From NCBI GenBank assembly GCA_963975425.1, contig CAXBGS010000010.1:62001-126000 (forward strand): a DNA stretch of 64,000 nt. The letters are read 5' to 3'. The notes under the pieces were generated by a model. It was not told the DNA's origin and did not search any database. It worked only from the letters and a program-made list of their open reading frames with translations. The position numbers were made by a program, and so were the translations under genes. Of the stretch, positions 1 to 9,734 are shown piece after piece; position 1 is the first letter of the stretch; each line of letters begins with the position of its first letter. This DNA comes from CAXBGS01 sp963975425. Lineage in GTDB: Bacteria > Planctomycetota > Planctomycetia > Pirellulales > Pirellulaceae.

Positions 1-254
1 TGCTGGAAACTCGTCGGCAGAACTTCGCTCAGCGCGTAAATGTCGTAGCCGGAGAACTCATTTTCGAGTTGGGATGCGATGACGGGAGGAAAGTTTCCGC
101 CGGATTCGACGTTCCAAGCGAGGATCCGGATCGCGTTTGGCGCCGAGGAATTCTCTGGCACGGTTGGTTGTGCGACTTCGGTCGGTGCCGGGGCGCCGCA
201 GCCGCACACTGCCAGAAGGATCAAGGATAGAAAAAATCGGTTCACTAGATTCAC
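1..254 (-). CDS. Endonuclease/exonuclease/phosphatase-type lipoprotein, N-terminus only
   Basis: Only the first ~84 codons are in the window; the gene runs off the left edge. The reading begins at a GTG (252-254; a second in-frame GTG at 243-245 is equally possible). It encodes a short basic n-region, a hydrophobic stretch (FFLSLILLAV) and a Cys-Gly-Cys that fits a lipobox, so the protein is probably a secreted lipoprotein. After a low-complexity Pro/Thr linker it reads IRILAWNVESGGNFPP, the first beta-strand and metal-binding Asn of the endonuclease/exonuclease/phosphatase fold. The substrate (DNA, phospholipid or sugar phosphate) cannot be told from this fragment. No clear Shine-Dalgarno sequence precedes either start. 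Confidence 0.7.
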   Translation of the reverse strand, partial: MNLVNRFFLSLILLAVCGCGAPAPTEVAQPTVPENSSAPNAIRILAWNVESGGNFPPVIASQLENEFSGYDIYALSEVLPTSFQ

Positions 255-793
255 CTGGTTCGCTTCGCAGACTTCTAAAAAAAAATTCGAGACGATCAGG
301 ACGATCAGAAGCGATCACGGCAAGAAGGTCTCTTTCCGTAGCGGGATCCGGTTGTCCCAGGCAAACGGACGAACCTATTTGTCACTGAAAGCCGGCGCCA
401 TCAACAAGGTATTCTCATTGACTGCATATCACTCTGACAACCGGCAGTGAAAAACTGCTGGATTCGTCATCCAAACTGGGCCACGGTGTAACGATATCCT
501 TGGATGGTGACGCCATTCGCGTGCATCGATCGCCAACGTTTACAACCGGTTTGTTTCAGAAGTGATCCGGCGCCATGCCGCGTTCCCGGCATTGGCCGCC
601 AAGCTTGAAGAGAAAGGGCAAGCCAATTGCCACGGTGTCCCGAGTCGATTTGGCCCATGGGCATTCTGACTGGCACCGTTGGCGGCCGAAATCGGCAATC
701 GATGCTTGGTACAGCGTGAGATGGGTGATGCGATGCTTTCGCAACATCAGCCTGGACGGTGTCGGCGGCCAATAACCGCGACGTGAATGATCG
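255..793. other. Intergenic stretch, nothing recognised
   Basis: This stretch lies between the lipoprotein start and the end of the DUF2513 gene. Several short open frames exist on both strands, but their translations are rich in Arg, His, Pro and Trp with no family resemblance, ribosome site or signal peptide. I see no repeat or strong hairpin. Confidence 0.4.
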
Positions 794-1045
794 CTATGAC
801 TTCTTGTGCGCGGCACGTAGCTCGTCCAAGTAATCACACCCTTTCCAGGTCAGGACCAAGGGACCTTTGTCGGCCAAGGTTTGGCTGCCTAGCTCGATCA
901 AGCCTCCGTCGGCCATCAGGTAGAGATGCTCGACGACTGCATCCCGCTCGTATCCCTCGATGCCGATCGCGCCTTTAAACCTTCGACTGCCTTTCGTTTC
1001 AATAAACAGAAGCAATTTGTGGATTAGATTGAAATCTCGCTTCAT
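794..1045 (-). CDS. DUF2513-like small protein
   Basis: An 83-residue protein starting MKRDFNLIHKLLLFIE and ending near LTWKGCDYLDELRAAHKKS. The N-terminal MKRDxxLIxKxLLxIE and the late LTWxGxxxLDxxR are the hallmarks of the DUF2513 family, small proteins with a winged-helix-like pattern whose function is unknown. The start is fixed by AAGGAAGG lying about 5 bases upstream of the ATG; the frame stays open further upstream but without a ribosome site. It stands alone between a lipoprotein and a secreted dehydrogenase. DUF2513 members often occur in mobile or phage-like DNA, but nothing mobile is visible here. Confidence 0.7.
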   Translation of the reverse strand: MKRDFNLIHKLLLFIETKGSRRFKGAIGIEGYERDAVVEHLYLMADGGLIELGSQTLADKGPLVLTWKGCDYLDELRAAHKKS

Positions 1046-1262
1046 TTTGCCTTCCTTGAATGAACTTTCTCGTCCGCGCGCAGGTTCCACTGCTTGCGCC
1101 GTTGCGATTGAGCAACTGGCGGTCAAGGGCAACGGTACGCGCGAGCGGTAACTCTCACGCCCTTCAGATCGTTATCAGCTTTACGTACGCCAAGCTTTAC
1201 AACGACCTGGATTGAAACGTGAGGCACATTCGGGCGCGCACCGATTCGTCAACTTGTAACGT

Positions 1263-2810
1263 TTAGCGTGGAACCCGCCTGCTTCGGCGACGAACGATCA
1301 CCATCGTTGACATCATCGCCAGGGCAGTGAGCGACGAGGGCTCGGGAACCGCAACACCGGCATTAACGATTTTCAGAACGCTACCGAATCCCATGTCGGT
1401 TCCGTCGCGGAATGGGCCAAGATTGGGACCCGCAAGAACATACAGCTCTCCGTCTGGGCCACGACCGAAGCCTTTCACATACCCATCCAAGGCGCGGTCA
1501 TCGAAACCGATGATCAACTCATTTATTTCCCCCGTGGTCAGGTCACCATAGAACAACCTTCCAGAGCTGCCATCGAATTTCCCCCAATCGGCGAATACAT
1601 ATTTGCCGTCAAGTTCGGGGATTTCGGTACCACGGTAAACAAATCCTGAGATCACGGTCGCGCCTTCGTCGTGATCATATTGCAGGACCGGATCGACCGA
1701 AGTGAACCCGTTAGGCGTGACACCTGGAATCGGGTTTTCGCTCAGGTCGTTGGGGTTGTCTGGATCGAAAAAGAACGTTCCTTCCTTGTAGCGCCATCCG
1801 AGATCGTCGCCGAGCTGAACAACGTTTACCTCTTCGATTTGGTTCTGACCGACGTCCGGTACGATCAAAGTCCCAGGTGAGGAAGGTGTGGCAAGTCCAG
1901 TCGCGGGATCAACGTCAAAGCCAAAGCCGAACGGGTTGCGTAGCCCATAAGCGTAAATTTCATCTAAGCCAGAGCCCCCGACGAACGGATTGTCGACGGG
2001 ATTGCCGTATTGGCCATTGCCGCTGTTCGTACCCAGGGGATCGATCCGAAGAATCGAACCATGAACAGTTTCGATATTAGCGCCGTTGCCGTTGGGTCCG
2101 TGCCCTTCGGCGTTATTGTCGTTTGCGCCACCACCGTCGCCAAAACCAATGTAGAGATTTCGATCAGGGCCGAAGACCAATGCACCACCGTTATGATTGA
2201 ATTGCGGCTGGTCGACTCGCATGACTTCACGCCCCACGGCGCTGGCCGTCACGTCATCAAGTGTCGGATCGACCGTCCACTCGCGCACGACCGCTTGGTG
2301 ATCGGGCGCGGTCCCCGGCGAAAGCGGAACGGTGAAGTCCGCTGCCCCCGCATTCGTTTCGCTGGTATGCGTGTAGAATTTTCCATACCCCGGTTGCCCC
2401 GGCGCGGCGAAGTCAGGGTGAAAGGCCAGTCCTAGCAATCCACGCTCATCGTAATCGCCAAAGGGGGTTTGATTTCCAAACAGCCCCAGGGGCGTTAGCA
2501 AGTTGGAAACGGAAAAATAGGTCGTGGGCTGTGCAACGCCTTCCTTGAGCAACGATATATCGCCGGCTTGATCGGCCACAAATAGACGTCCCGAGTCATC
2601 GTTTGCGTGCGTCAAGTAGTGCGGCGCCGTAAGGTTCGTGGCGACCTCTTGCAGCTCGATTCGAACCGTACCCTTTACGATCGGATCCGGGATTGGGTCA
2701 GCGATCTGCGCAAAAGCGAGTCCAGTCGAGAGACAACTCAGAAGCAATACCCCGAAAGTTCGCGCAGCCAATGGTGTATGGCTCCGACGAGCGTAAGGAA
2801 GGGATTTCAT
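1263..2810 (-). CDS. Secreted PQQ-type sugar dehydrogenase-like beta-propeller with PEP-CTERM tail
   Basis: A 515-residue protein with a signal peptide (basic start, then LLLSCLSTGLAFA). The body matches the glucose/sorbosone dehydrogenase (soluble aldose dehydrogenase) six-bladed propeller: LTHANDDSGRLFVADQAG early, FNHNGGALVFGPDRNLYIGF and a Gly/Asn-rich GDGGGANDNN in the middle, then IYAYGLRNPFGFGFD. These enzymes oxidise sugars at a PQQ cofactor. The C-terminus is VPEPSSLTALAMM, a hydrophobic run and a basic RRRSRRVPR, a PEP-CTERM sorting signal processed by an exosortase/archaeosortase-type enzyme. The ATG at 2810 is chosen because it places the signal peptide at the N-terminus; an upstream TTG would only add a hydrophilic leader. 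The actual sugar substrate is unknown. Confidence 0.85.
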   Translation of the reverse strand: MKSLPYARRSHTPLAARTFGVLLLSCLSTGLAFAQIADPIPDPIVKGTVRIELQEVATNLTAPHYLTHANDDSGRLFVADQAGDISLLKEGVAQPTTYFSVSNLLTPLGLFGNQTPFGDYDERGLLGLAFHPDFAAPGQPGYGKFYTHTSETNAGAADFTVPLSPGTAPDHQAVVREWTVDPTLDDVTASAVGREVMRVDQPQFNHNGGALVFGPDRNLYIGFGDGGGANDNNAEGHGPNGNGANIETVHGSILRIDPLGTNSGNGQYGNPVDNPFVGGSGLDEIYAYGLRNPFGFGFDVDPATGLATPSSPGTLIVPDVGQNQIEEVNVVQLGDDLGWRYKEGTFFFDPDNPNDLSENPIPGVTPNGFTSVDPVLQYDHDEGATVISGFVYRGTEIPELDGKYVFADWGKFDGSSGRLFYGDLTTGEINELIIGFDDRALDGYVKGFGRGPDGELYVLAGPNLGPFRDGTDMGFGSVLKIVNAGVAVPEPSSLTALAMMSTMVIVRRRSRRVPR

Positions 2811-3329
2811 CTTTGGTGATTCCGCATGAGGGGAGTAGAAAGGACGAGAAGCAGACCCCAATCACAACCCCATGGTTTCCGCCTCAACCAAATGCCATTC
2901 GCAAGAATCGAAAAATGCTTTCTCCGATTGATGCTTCATCCGCCCAGCTTACATGAAACCAACCGGCCGGTACGGCAAATTCCACCGTCTGGCCCGACCA
3001 ACTGGCAATAAAGACGCTGAGAGGCTCCGCGGCTGCGATTCCGGAACGATGGATCGTCTATGATGGCTCACGCCGTCTTTCAAAGGCGAACCCCCGAGCC
3101 CTGCCACCACCCCTCAGAGCCGTGCCGCCGCACTTCTTACGAGCAATCATTGCGCTGACCGATACGATCGCGACAATCGGCACCCGCGACGATGCAGACT
3201 TGTCGGATTTGACGTTCGCTCCGCCCGCCCGGGTACCTTCGTAAAATCCGGAATCGCGTCGCACGAGACGGCTTCGTGGTGACACCTCGATCTTCCAGAC
3301 AATCCACTCCTTATTCAGCGAGCATTACG
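2811..3329. other. Intergenic region between divergent genes
   Basis: About 520 bases separate the divergently read dehydrogenase-like gene and the NIPSNAP gene, so it should hold both promoters, but I cannot point to convincing -35/-10 boxes. Short frames here (for example 3058-3285 on the minus strand) are Arg-rich and look non-coding. Confidence 0.4.
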
Positions 3330-4079
3330 ATGAAATCACGACCCTTCCTGTGGTTACTGGCCACTGCAATTTTCGTTTGCACGGGAATCAGCCGCGCTCC
3401 CGCAGACGTCTATGAACTGCGTACCTATACGACCAATGAGGGAAAGCTGGATGCACTGAACGCCAGATTCCGCGATCACACGGTCGCCCTGTTTAAGAAA
3501 CATGGAATCGAATCGATCGGCTATTGGGTTCCAACCGACGAAGCAAAGTCGAAGAACACCTTGATCTACATCATCAAGCACGCCAGTCGCGACGCGGCAA
3601 AGGCATCTTGGAAGGCATTTTCGGCAGATCCGGCCTGGAAGAAGGCCGCGGCCGAATCGGGAGTGGGCAAATTAGCAACGCGCCCGGAATCAATTTACAT
3701 GGAGGCAACCGACTATTCGCCCCAATGGCAGAACGACGGTGACGACGAGGATGATGTTTTCGAGCTGCGCATCTATCAGGCTGACGAAGGTAAGTTGGAA
3801 AAACTGGATGCCAGATTCCGCGATCACACAATGCGTCTATTCCAGCGGCATGGCATCAAGTCGGTTGGCTACTGGCATCCTGTGGACGAACCCGAGTCGA
3901 AAAACACCTTGATCTACTTGATCGAGCACGACAGTGCTGAAGCTGCCCAAGCATCTTGGAAAGCTTTTGCAAGCGACCCCGAATGGAAACCGATTGCAAA
4001 GGCATCCGGTGTCGGTAAACTCGCTGCCCCCATCAAGTCGACATACATGACCGCCACCGACTATTCCGCGATGAAGTGA
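3330..4079 (+). CDS. Secreted tandem NIPSNAP-domain protein
   Basis: A 249-residue protein with a signal peptide (MKSRPFLWLLATAIFVCTG) followed by two NIPSNAP domains of about 100 residues, each with the order YELRxY / EGKL / ARFRDHT / LFxxHGI / GYWxPxDE / KNTLIYxI / ASWKAF / SGVGKLA / ATDYS. NIPSNAP is a ferredoxin-like, dimeric alpha/beta-barrel fold related to the Dabb/ABM families; no catalytic chemistry can be assigned. The two copies are highly similar at DNA level (the stretch gccagattccgcgatcacac occurs in both), so this is an internal duplication. The ATG at 3330 is preferred because it begins the signal peptide. The next gene starts 4 bases after the stop, so the two are probably co-transcribed. 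Confidence 0.88.
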   Translation: MKSRPFLWLLATAIFVCTGISRAPADVYELRTYTTNEGKLDALNARFRDHTVALFKKHGIESIGYWVPTDEAKSKNTLIYIIKHASRDAAKASWKAFSADPAWKKAAAESGVGKLATRPESIYMEATDYSPQWQNDGDDEDDVFELRIYQADEGKLEKLDARFRDHTMRLFQRHGIKSVGYWHPVDEPESKNTLIYLIEHDSAEAAQASWKAFASDPEWKPIAKASGVGKLAAPIKSTYMTATDYSAMK

Positions 4080-4083
4080 ATCA

Positions 4084-7000
4084 ATGCCGAATCTCTGCAC
4101 CCACCCGCCGTCTTTGTTTTACCGCTTTACGTCCTGCTGTTTAGTGTTGTGGTTCTTGGGATGGGCCAACATGCTTTCGGCGCAGTCGACCTCTGACGGG
4201 TCCACCGATTTTGACACGCTGCCGAAAGACATCGTGTTTCAGAATGACTCACAATGGGAAGACAATCGTTGGCAAGCTTCCGACGTTGGACCGTTTCTGG
4301 CCGGAACCATTGCCACCGGCAAAAACAAGACGCTGAAAGGACTTGCCGTACGCTTGGGGTCTGATGGCGGTGGTGCAATTTGTTTCGATACCGCCAGACT
4401 GCGAGTCAGCGCGGCCTGGACCGGCGACTTTCTGCAATTCGGGCCGCGGAGATTTGGCCTGATCCAACCGCCACAATCGGCGGGCACAATGTTCTTCGAA
4501 ACGGAGCGGATGGCTGGCTGGGCCAAGGACGGACGTTTTCGACCAACCCTTGCGGAATTGACGGGTCCGGCAGAGCAAGATGGCTGGGCCGTATCGCAAC
4601 GCAGTGAATGCCGACTGCCTAAAGACTGGTGCCACTACCAAGGTCACTACACGGTCGGCGAGCGAGTCCTGTTGTCGTACCGAGTGGGGCAAACCGACGT
4701 TTTGGAGATGCCGTGGTACGTCAATGACGGGGCCGATCAAGCGTTTGTCCGCAATCTGGAAATCGGTCCTGCTAACGATTCAATGCAGTGTTTGGTTTCC
4801 GGCGATGATACCGTGGTCACGATTCTCGGCGACCAACCTCATGTGACGCTGGCGCGGGAGGGCGATGTCATTCGGATCTCACCTCGATCCGAAACGATTC
4901 ATGTGAAGCTGTTGATTACCAAGCGTGATGTCGACCGTGCGCAAATCAGACGACTCGGCGAGCTTGCCGGTCCGCCCGAACGCCTGTCCCAGCTAATCGG
5001 AAAAGACGATGGCCGATTTCGCGATGTCCTGACGACCAAGGGGGAAACGTCATCGGATGATGGTGCGTACGTCATCGACACGCTGACGTTGCCTTTTGAG
5101 AACCCATGGAAGGCCTTGCTTTTTACCGCCGGTCACGACTTCTTTTCAGACCGATCGGCCGCCATCTGTACGGTGCATGGTGACGTTTGGACCGTTTCGG
5201 GGATCGACGATGACTTGCGTGAACTTCGCTGGCGCCGATTCGCGACCGGGCTTTGCCAGCCGCTGGGGCTAAAGATTGTCGATGACAAGGTATATGTCGT
5301 GGGCCGCAACCAGATCACTCGACTGCACGACCTGAACGGTGACGGTGAAGCGGATTTTCACGAGAACTTTAACAACGACATGCTGATCGATCCGCGATCG
5401 CATAATTTTGTCACGTGTCTGGACACGGATCCGCAGGGCAATTTTTACTTCATTCACGCGCTGACCGGCGTGATGCGATTGACACCTGATGGATCGCGGC
5501 TAACAAGCCTCGCCGACGGTTTTCGAAATCCTAACGGCATGGGCGTCAGTCCGACCGGGATGATCACGGCGGCGCCGCAACAAGGGACCTGGACACCGGA
5601 ATCAAGTTTGATCGTTGTGCAGGAAGGAGGGTACTACGGTTTCGGTGGTCCGCGTGTTACCGAAGATCGTCCCACCGGTTGGGATTTACCGATGTGTTTT
5701 ATCCCAAGACCAATGGACAACAGCGGCGGTGGACAGGTGTGGGCCGAGGGTGATCGCTGGGGTCCTCTCGAGGGCAAGATGTTGCATCTGTCCTACGGTC
5801 AGTGCCGGATGCTGCTAGCGATTGAAGAAGAGGTCGACGGGACCTTTCAGGGAGGAACGATTCAGTTCCCCACCACGCCTGGCGATTTCGAATCCGGCGT
5901 CATGAGAGGTCGTTTCAATCCGCATGACGGACAGCTTTATGTCAGCGGCCTGCGCGGTTGGCAATCTCGCGCGGTCCGCGATGGTTGTTTCCAGAGAGTT
6001 CGTTACACCGGCGGCGACGTTCACTTGCCCGTCACTGTTAAGACGTTTACCAACGGCATTCAGCTGACGTTTGCCGACCCGATCGACAAGGAAACCGCCA
6101 CCAATCCCGACAACTATTTCGCCCAGCAATGGAACTACCTTTGGTCCGAGCAGTACGGATCACCCCAATTTTCCGTCGAGAGACCGCAAGAACAAGGACG
6201 CGATGACGTCCCGGTCGTATCCGCGACGATGATGAAAGACGGTCGAACCGTGTTCTTGGAGATGCCGAACCGTCAGATCGTCAACCAGATCAGCATCAAT
6301 TGGTTGCTCAAGTCACCCAAGGGCGAGCCTATCCGCGGAACGTTTGCACATACAATCAATCGTCAACCGACCGAAACATTTCCCCAGTCCGCGATCACCC
6401 GCGTACAGCGACCCGCGATCGTTCCACCGAAGATCGTCCAGCGACTCCGTCCCGGCATTCTGCAAACGTTCACCTCGGTGGCTGACGGCAGTGTCGACGC
6501 AAGAGTCGGCCGAACGATGGCGATTAGGCAACCGATCGAGAATCATCCGACATCGTCGCTGCCCACGGGGCCGTTCGAACTTCAGCTCTCCGGCACCCTG
6601 AGCGTTGACCGCAGTGGACTATACGACTTCAAGCTCGAAGGAAGCGGTCACGCCTCTTTGACGATCAACGGAAAGCCGATTGCGAATTCCGACGCGTCAA
6701 CACAGACCCAAGAGCCGGTGCTGCTGCGAAAAGGTCACAACCGAATTTCAATGTCGTATCAAAGCCCCCAAGCAGGCGTTGCCAGCACAGGCCTGCTGTG
6801 GCGCGGATACGACTTTGCTTGGGAACCCGTCCCGCCCGATGCGTTGCATTACGACAGCGGAGACGAACAACTGCAGCGTTCGCAGCGGCTCCGTGAGGGG
6901 CGCGATCTTTTCGCGGATTACCGATGTGTGAATTGCCACCAAGCGAACGCGGATGCGTCTCTTGTGTCGAGCCCGCGGCAGGCAAACCCGAGTCTTGAAT

Positions 7001-8457
7001 CGGTCGGTCGCCGCGTTTCTCGCGAGTGGTTAGCCCATTGGTTAATCTCGCCCGACCAACTGCGGCCTGGTACGCACATGCCATCGGTGCTGGGAACGGG
7101 AAAAGACGCGCGGCAATCCGCAGCGGACATCGCGGCGTTCCTGCACAGGGGCAAAGCCGACGCCGCTACCGACACCGTTACTACGGAGGATTCGGTTGCG
7201 AGCCTGCGCGGCAAGGCTGAACAGGAACATGTTTCCGCCTCCAAGACCAATCGCGAGGGCGAAGAACGGTTCGAAACACTCGGCTGTATCGTTTGCCACC
7301 ATTTTGATGCCCCTGCACCGAATGATCCGCAAAACCGCGTATCGTTGTTTCACGTCGATGCAAAGTACCTTGACGGTGCGCTAACCCAGTTCTTGTTGAA
7401 CCCGACGGCGCACGACGCCGCGACGGAGATGCCTGATTTTCGCCTATCGACGGACGAAGCTTTTTCGCTGGCACAATTCGTTCGGGCGTCTTCGAAAGAT
7501 GCCTCGCGAAAAACGCAAATGGAAGACCTTCCGACGGGTGATCCGAAACGCGGCCAAGCCTTGTTTGTATCGTCAGGGTGCCAGCAATGTCACGCCGCGG
7601 GTGACGATTTCCCCATGCAGCCGAAGCGTCTTCCTGTGGATCTGATGTCGCCCGAGTCCGGATGCCTCGGTGCAAACTCATTGACCGCAAGCACATCAAC
7701 GCGTGACAAGTCTCCTCACTACTCTCTGACGTCCGATCAACGACAGTCGATCCGCAGTTTCTTACGGCAAAGCGATTCGCACCCACTGAGGTTCGACCCC
7801 GTGGAAACGTCGATGCGTCTGGTCAAGCAACTCCGGTGCATCCATTGTCATGATCGCGATGGGCAATCGTCACTTAGGCCCCTCGTGATCGCGCAGGAAG
7901 GTAGCGGTCGGCTGCCCGAACCGCTGCCGTCGCTGACGCGAGCGGGCGAGAAGCTTCAACCCGAGTGGACACGAAAATTGCTGGCCGGTCAGATCACCGA
8001 ACGTTCGCGGCCCTGGTTGGCCGCACGCATGCCTGCGTTCCCGGCCTATGCGCAGACGTTGGCCAAAGGACTTGCACTTGAACACGGAGTCGATCCGCAC
8101 GCATTGGCGGATCATGCATTTGATCCGGCGTTAGCGGAAATAGGCGAAGCGCTGACGCTGCAGACCGGGCTCGATTGCCGGCAATGTCACGCCATCGGTG
8201 AACTGCAACCCCGTGGCGACAAAGACACCAAAATCGCCTTGGGGATTAACTTCGCACAGATTCGTGAACGGATGAGACCCGATGCGTATCACCGTTTCAT
8301 GATCGATCCGCCGCGGTACGACATCAACACTCGGATGATCAAATTGTCTGAGAATGGGCTGACGACGAAGTTGAAAGACTACTTTGATGCCAGCGCCGAC
8401 GCACAGTTCGGAGCGGTCTGGCACTACATCCAAAGCCTGCCGCGCAAGGAACGCTGA
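4084..8457 (+). CDS. Giant secreted penta-haem protein with DUF6797-like, beta-propeller and PA14-like regions
   Basis: A 1457-residue protein with a signal peptide (LVLWFLGWANMLSAQ). Residues ~45-330 resemble the planctomycete DUF6797 module. Residues ~330-640 form a propeller-like dehydrogenase region (GFRNPNGMGVSPTGMI). Residues ~830-925 look like a PA14/glycan-binding beta-sandwich (DRSGLYDFKLEGSGHA). The C-terminal third carries five CxxCH c-type haem motifs: CVNCH at residue 948, CIVCH at 1068, CQQCH at 1166, CIHCH at 1252 and CRQCH at 1365. Such planctomycete proteins are thought to act in periplasmic oxidation of polymers or sugars with electron transfer along the haems; this role is inferred. 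It follows the NIPSNAP gene by 4 bases. Much longer than single-module cytochromes, but typical for this group. Confidence 0.85.
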   Translation: MPNLCTHPPSLFYRFTSCCLVLWFLGWANMLSAQSTSDGSTDFDTLPKDIVFQNDSQWEDNRWQASDVGPFLAGTIATGKNKTLKGLAVRLGSDGGGAICFDTARLRVSAAWTGDFLQFGPRRFGLIQPPQSAGTMFFETERMAGWAKDGRFRPTLAELTGPAEQDGWAVSQRSECRLPKDWCHYQGHYTVGERVLLSYRVGQTDVLEMPWYVNDGADQAFVRNLEIGPANDSMQCLVSGDDTVVTILGDQPHVTLAREGDVIRISPRSETIHVKLLITKRDVDRAQIRRLGELAGPPERLSQLIGKDDGRFRDVLTTKGETSSDDGAYVIDTLTLPFENPWKALLFTAGHDFFSDRSAAICTVHGDVWTVSGIDDDLRELRWRRFATGLCQPLGLKIVDDKVYVVGRNQITRLHDLNGDGEADFHENFNNDMLIDPRSHNFVTCLDTDPQGNFYFIHALTGVMRLTPDGSRLTSLADGFRNPNGMGVSPTGMITAAPQQGTWTPESSLIVVQEGGYYGFGGPRVTEDRPTGWDLPMCFIPRPMDNSGGGQVWAEGDRWGPLEGKMLHLSYGQCRMLLAIEEEVDGTFQGGTIQFPTTPGDFESGVMRGRFNPHDGQLYVSGLRGWQSRAVRDGCFQRVRYTGGDVHLPVTVKTFTNGIQLTFADPIDKETATNPDNYFAQQWNYLWSEQYGSPQFSVERPQEQGRDDVPVVSATMMKDGRTVFLEMPNRQIVNQISINWLLKSPKGEPIRGTFAHTINRQPTETFPQSAITRVQRPAIVPPKIVQRLRPGILQTFTSVADGSVDARVGRTMAIRQPIENHPTSSLPTGPFELQLSGTLSVDRSGLYDFKLEGSGHASLTINGKPIANSDASTQTQEPVLLRKGHNRISMSYQSPQAGVASTGLLWRGYDFAWEPVPPDALHYDSGDEQLQRSQRLREGRDLFADYRCVNCHQANADASLVSSPRQANPSLESVGRRVSREWLAHWLISPDQLRPGTHMPSVLGTGKDARQSAADIAAFLHRGKADAATDTVTTEDSVASLRGKAEQEHVSASKTNREGEERFETLGCIVCHHFDAPAPNDPQNRVSLFHVDAKYLDGALTQFLLNPTAHDAATEMPDFRLSTDEAFSLAQFVRASSKDASRKTQMEDLPTGDPKRGQALFVSSGCQQCHAAGDDFPMQPKRLPVDLMSPESGCLGANSLTASTSTRDKSPHYSLTSDQRQSIRSFLRQSDSHPLRFDPVETSMRLVKQLRCIHCHDRDGQSSLRPLVIAQEGSGRLPEPLPSLTRAGEKLQPEWTRKLLAGQITERSRPWLAARMPAFPAYAQTLAKGLALEHGVDPHALADHAFDPALAEIGEALTLQTGLDCRQCHAIGELQPRGDKDTKIALGINFAQIRERMRPDAYHRFMIDPPRYDINTRMIKLSENGLTTKLKDYFDASADAQFGAVWHYIQSLPRKER

Positions 8458-8738
8458 TTCGGTGGGGCGAGACCGTCGCGGATTGAAACGGTCACGGGAT
8501 TTTGAGAATCGCCGCTTTCGCAAATCGCGGCGGCGGAAAGCGATAGTCATTCACGCTGTCATCTGCCGCGGATCGCCAAACCGCGGTGTGTCGCCTGAAC
8601 CTGTATCAGCTCGGGTCGGTCAGGGTAGGTTCAACGAGGGCCTGAATTGACAGGACTCGAAGCCCACGCGACTGTTTGTTACAACGATGTTTCGACGTTT
8701 CGTCGCCTTCCCCGCATTTACTGCCTGAAAGAGAAGCT

Positions 8739-9647
8739 ATGTCCCAACGCAAGGGATCCGAATTTGCCGGCCTGTCCGTCGCCATCATCACGCCATTCAC
8801 CGATGGTGAAGTGGACTACGGCCGCTTGCGAGAACAAATCGAGTTCCAGATCGATGCGGGCACGCGGTGCCTCGTCCCCGCCGGAACAACGGGCGAATCA
8901 CCAACATTGTCGCACGACGAACACGAAAAGGTGATCGGCGAAGTCATCCAGTGTGTCGCCGGACGCGCCAAAGTGATGGCGGGCACAGGCAGCAACAGTA
9001 CCGCCGAAGCACTGCGATTGACCAAGCGTGCCGCGGCCGAGGGCGCCGACGCGACGCTGCAGGTGGCGCCTTATTACAACAAGCCAACGCAGGAAGGTTT
9101 CTATCAGCATTTCAAGGCGATTGCCGAATCCGTCGACATTCCCGTCTGTGTTTACAACATTCCCGGACGCACGGGAAAAGAAATTGACTTTGAAACCATC
9201 GCAAGACTCAGTGACGTGCCCGGCATCACCATGGTCAAAGAGGCAACCGGCAAACTGGATCAGTGCTCGTCCATCATCGGCTCGACCGATTTGACGGTGC
9301 TGTGCGGCGACGACTCGCTGACGCTGCCGATGATGAGCGTTGGCGCCGAGGGAGTGATCTCGGTTGTCGGAAACCTGGTGCCATCCGACATGATCAAACT
9401 GGTCCAGTCCGCCGCCGACGGTGACTATGCCGCAGCAGCAACACATCACCACCGTTTATTCAAGCTGTGTCAAAACTTACTTGCGTTGTCGTCCAATCCA
9501 ATTCCAATCAAAGCGGCCATGCAAATGGTCGGACGCGATAGCGGCCAGCTTCGGTTACCGATGACCCAACTGGATGAAGCCTCGACCGAGAAGCTAAGAG
9601 AGACCCTGTTCGCCTACGGCGTCGGGGCCGGAGTCGCAGCGTCTTAA
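8739..9647 (+). CDS. dapA: 4-hydroxy-tetrahydrodipicolinate synthase
   Basis: A 302-residue TIM-barrel enzyme condensing pyruvate with aspartate semialdehyde, the first committed step to diaminopimelate and lysine in the cytoplasm. Visible hallmarks: AIITPF near the N-terminus, the GTTGESPTLSHDEH pyruvate-binding loop, PYYNKPTQEGFYQHF, the active-site Tyr in VYNIPGRTG (residue 139), and the Schiff-base Lys in VKEATG (residue 167), then LCGDDSLTLP. Length is normal for the family. The ATG at 8739 follows a purine-rich AAAGAGAAG; the frame is open upstream but that leader lacks family similarity. It is monocistronic here, with lysC of the same pathway 12 kb away. Confidence 0.96.
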   Translation: MSQRKGSEFAGLSVAIITPFTDGEVDYGRLREQIEFQIDAGTRCLVPAGTTGESPTLSHDEHEKVIGEVIQCVAGRAKVMAGTGSNSTAEALRLTKRAAAEGADATLQVAPYYNKPTQEGFYQHFKAIAESVDIPVCVYNIPGRTGKEIDFETIARLSDVPGITMVKEATGKLDQCSSIIGSTDLTVLCGDDSLTLPMMSVGAEGVISVVGNLVPSDMIKLVQSAADGDYAAAATHHHRLFKLCQNLLALSSNPIPIKAAMQMVGRDSGQLRLPMTQLDEASTEKLRETLFAYGVGAGVAAS

Positions 9648-9680
9648 GTCCACGACGGTGACGACACGTTCGCATCCATT

Positions 9681-9734
9681 GCCCAGGCTGACTTGCATCG
9701 CCCAGGCTGACTTGCATCGCCCAGGCTGGCTTGC
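9681..9734. repeat. 19-bp tandem repeat, 2.8 copies
   Basis: Two exact copies of gcccaggctgacttgcatc followed by a partial third with one change (gcccaggctggcttgc), beginning 33 bases after the dapA stop. No spacers, so not a CRISPR. Confidence 0.85.

Noticed and set aside
467..837. Possible transposase or small gene remnants near the left edge
   Set aside because: Translations show no recognisable motifs, inverted repeats or ribosome sites.
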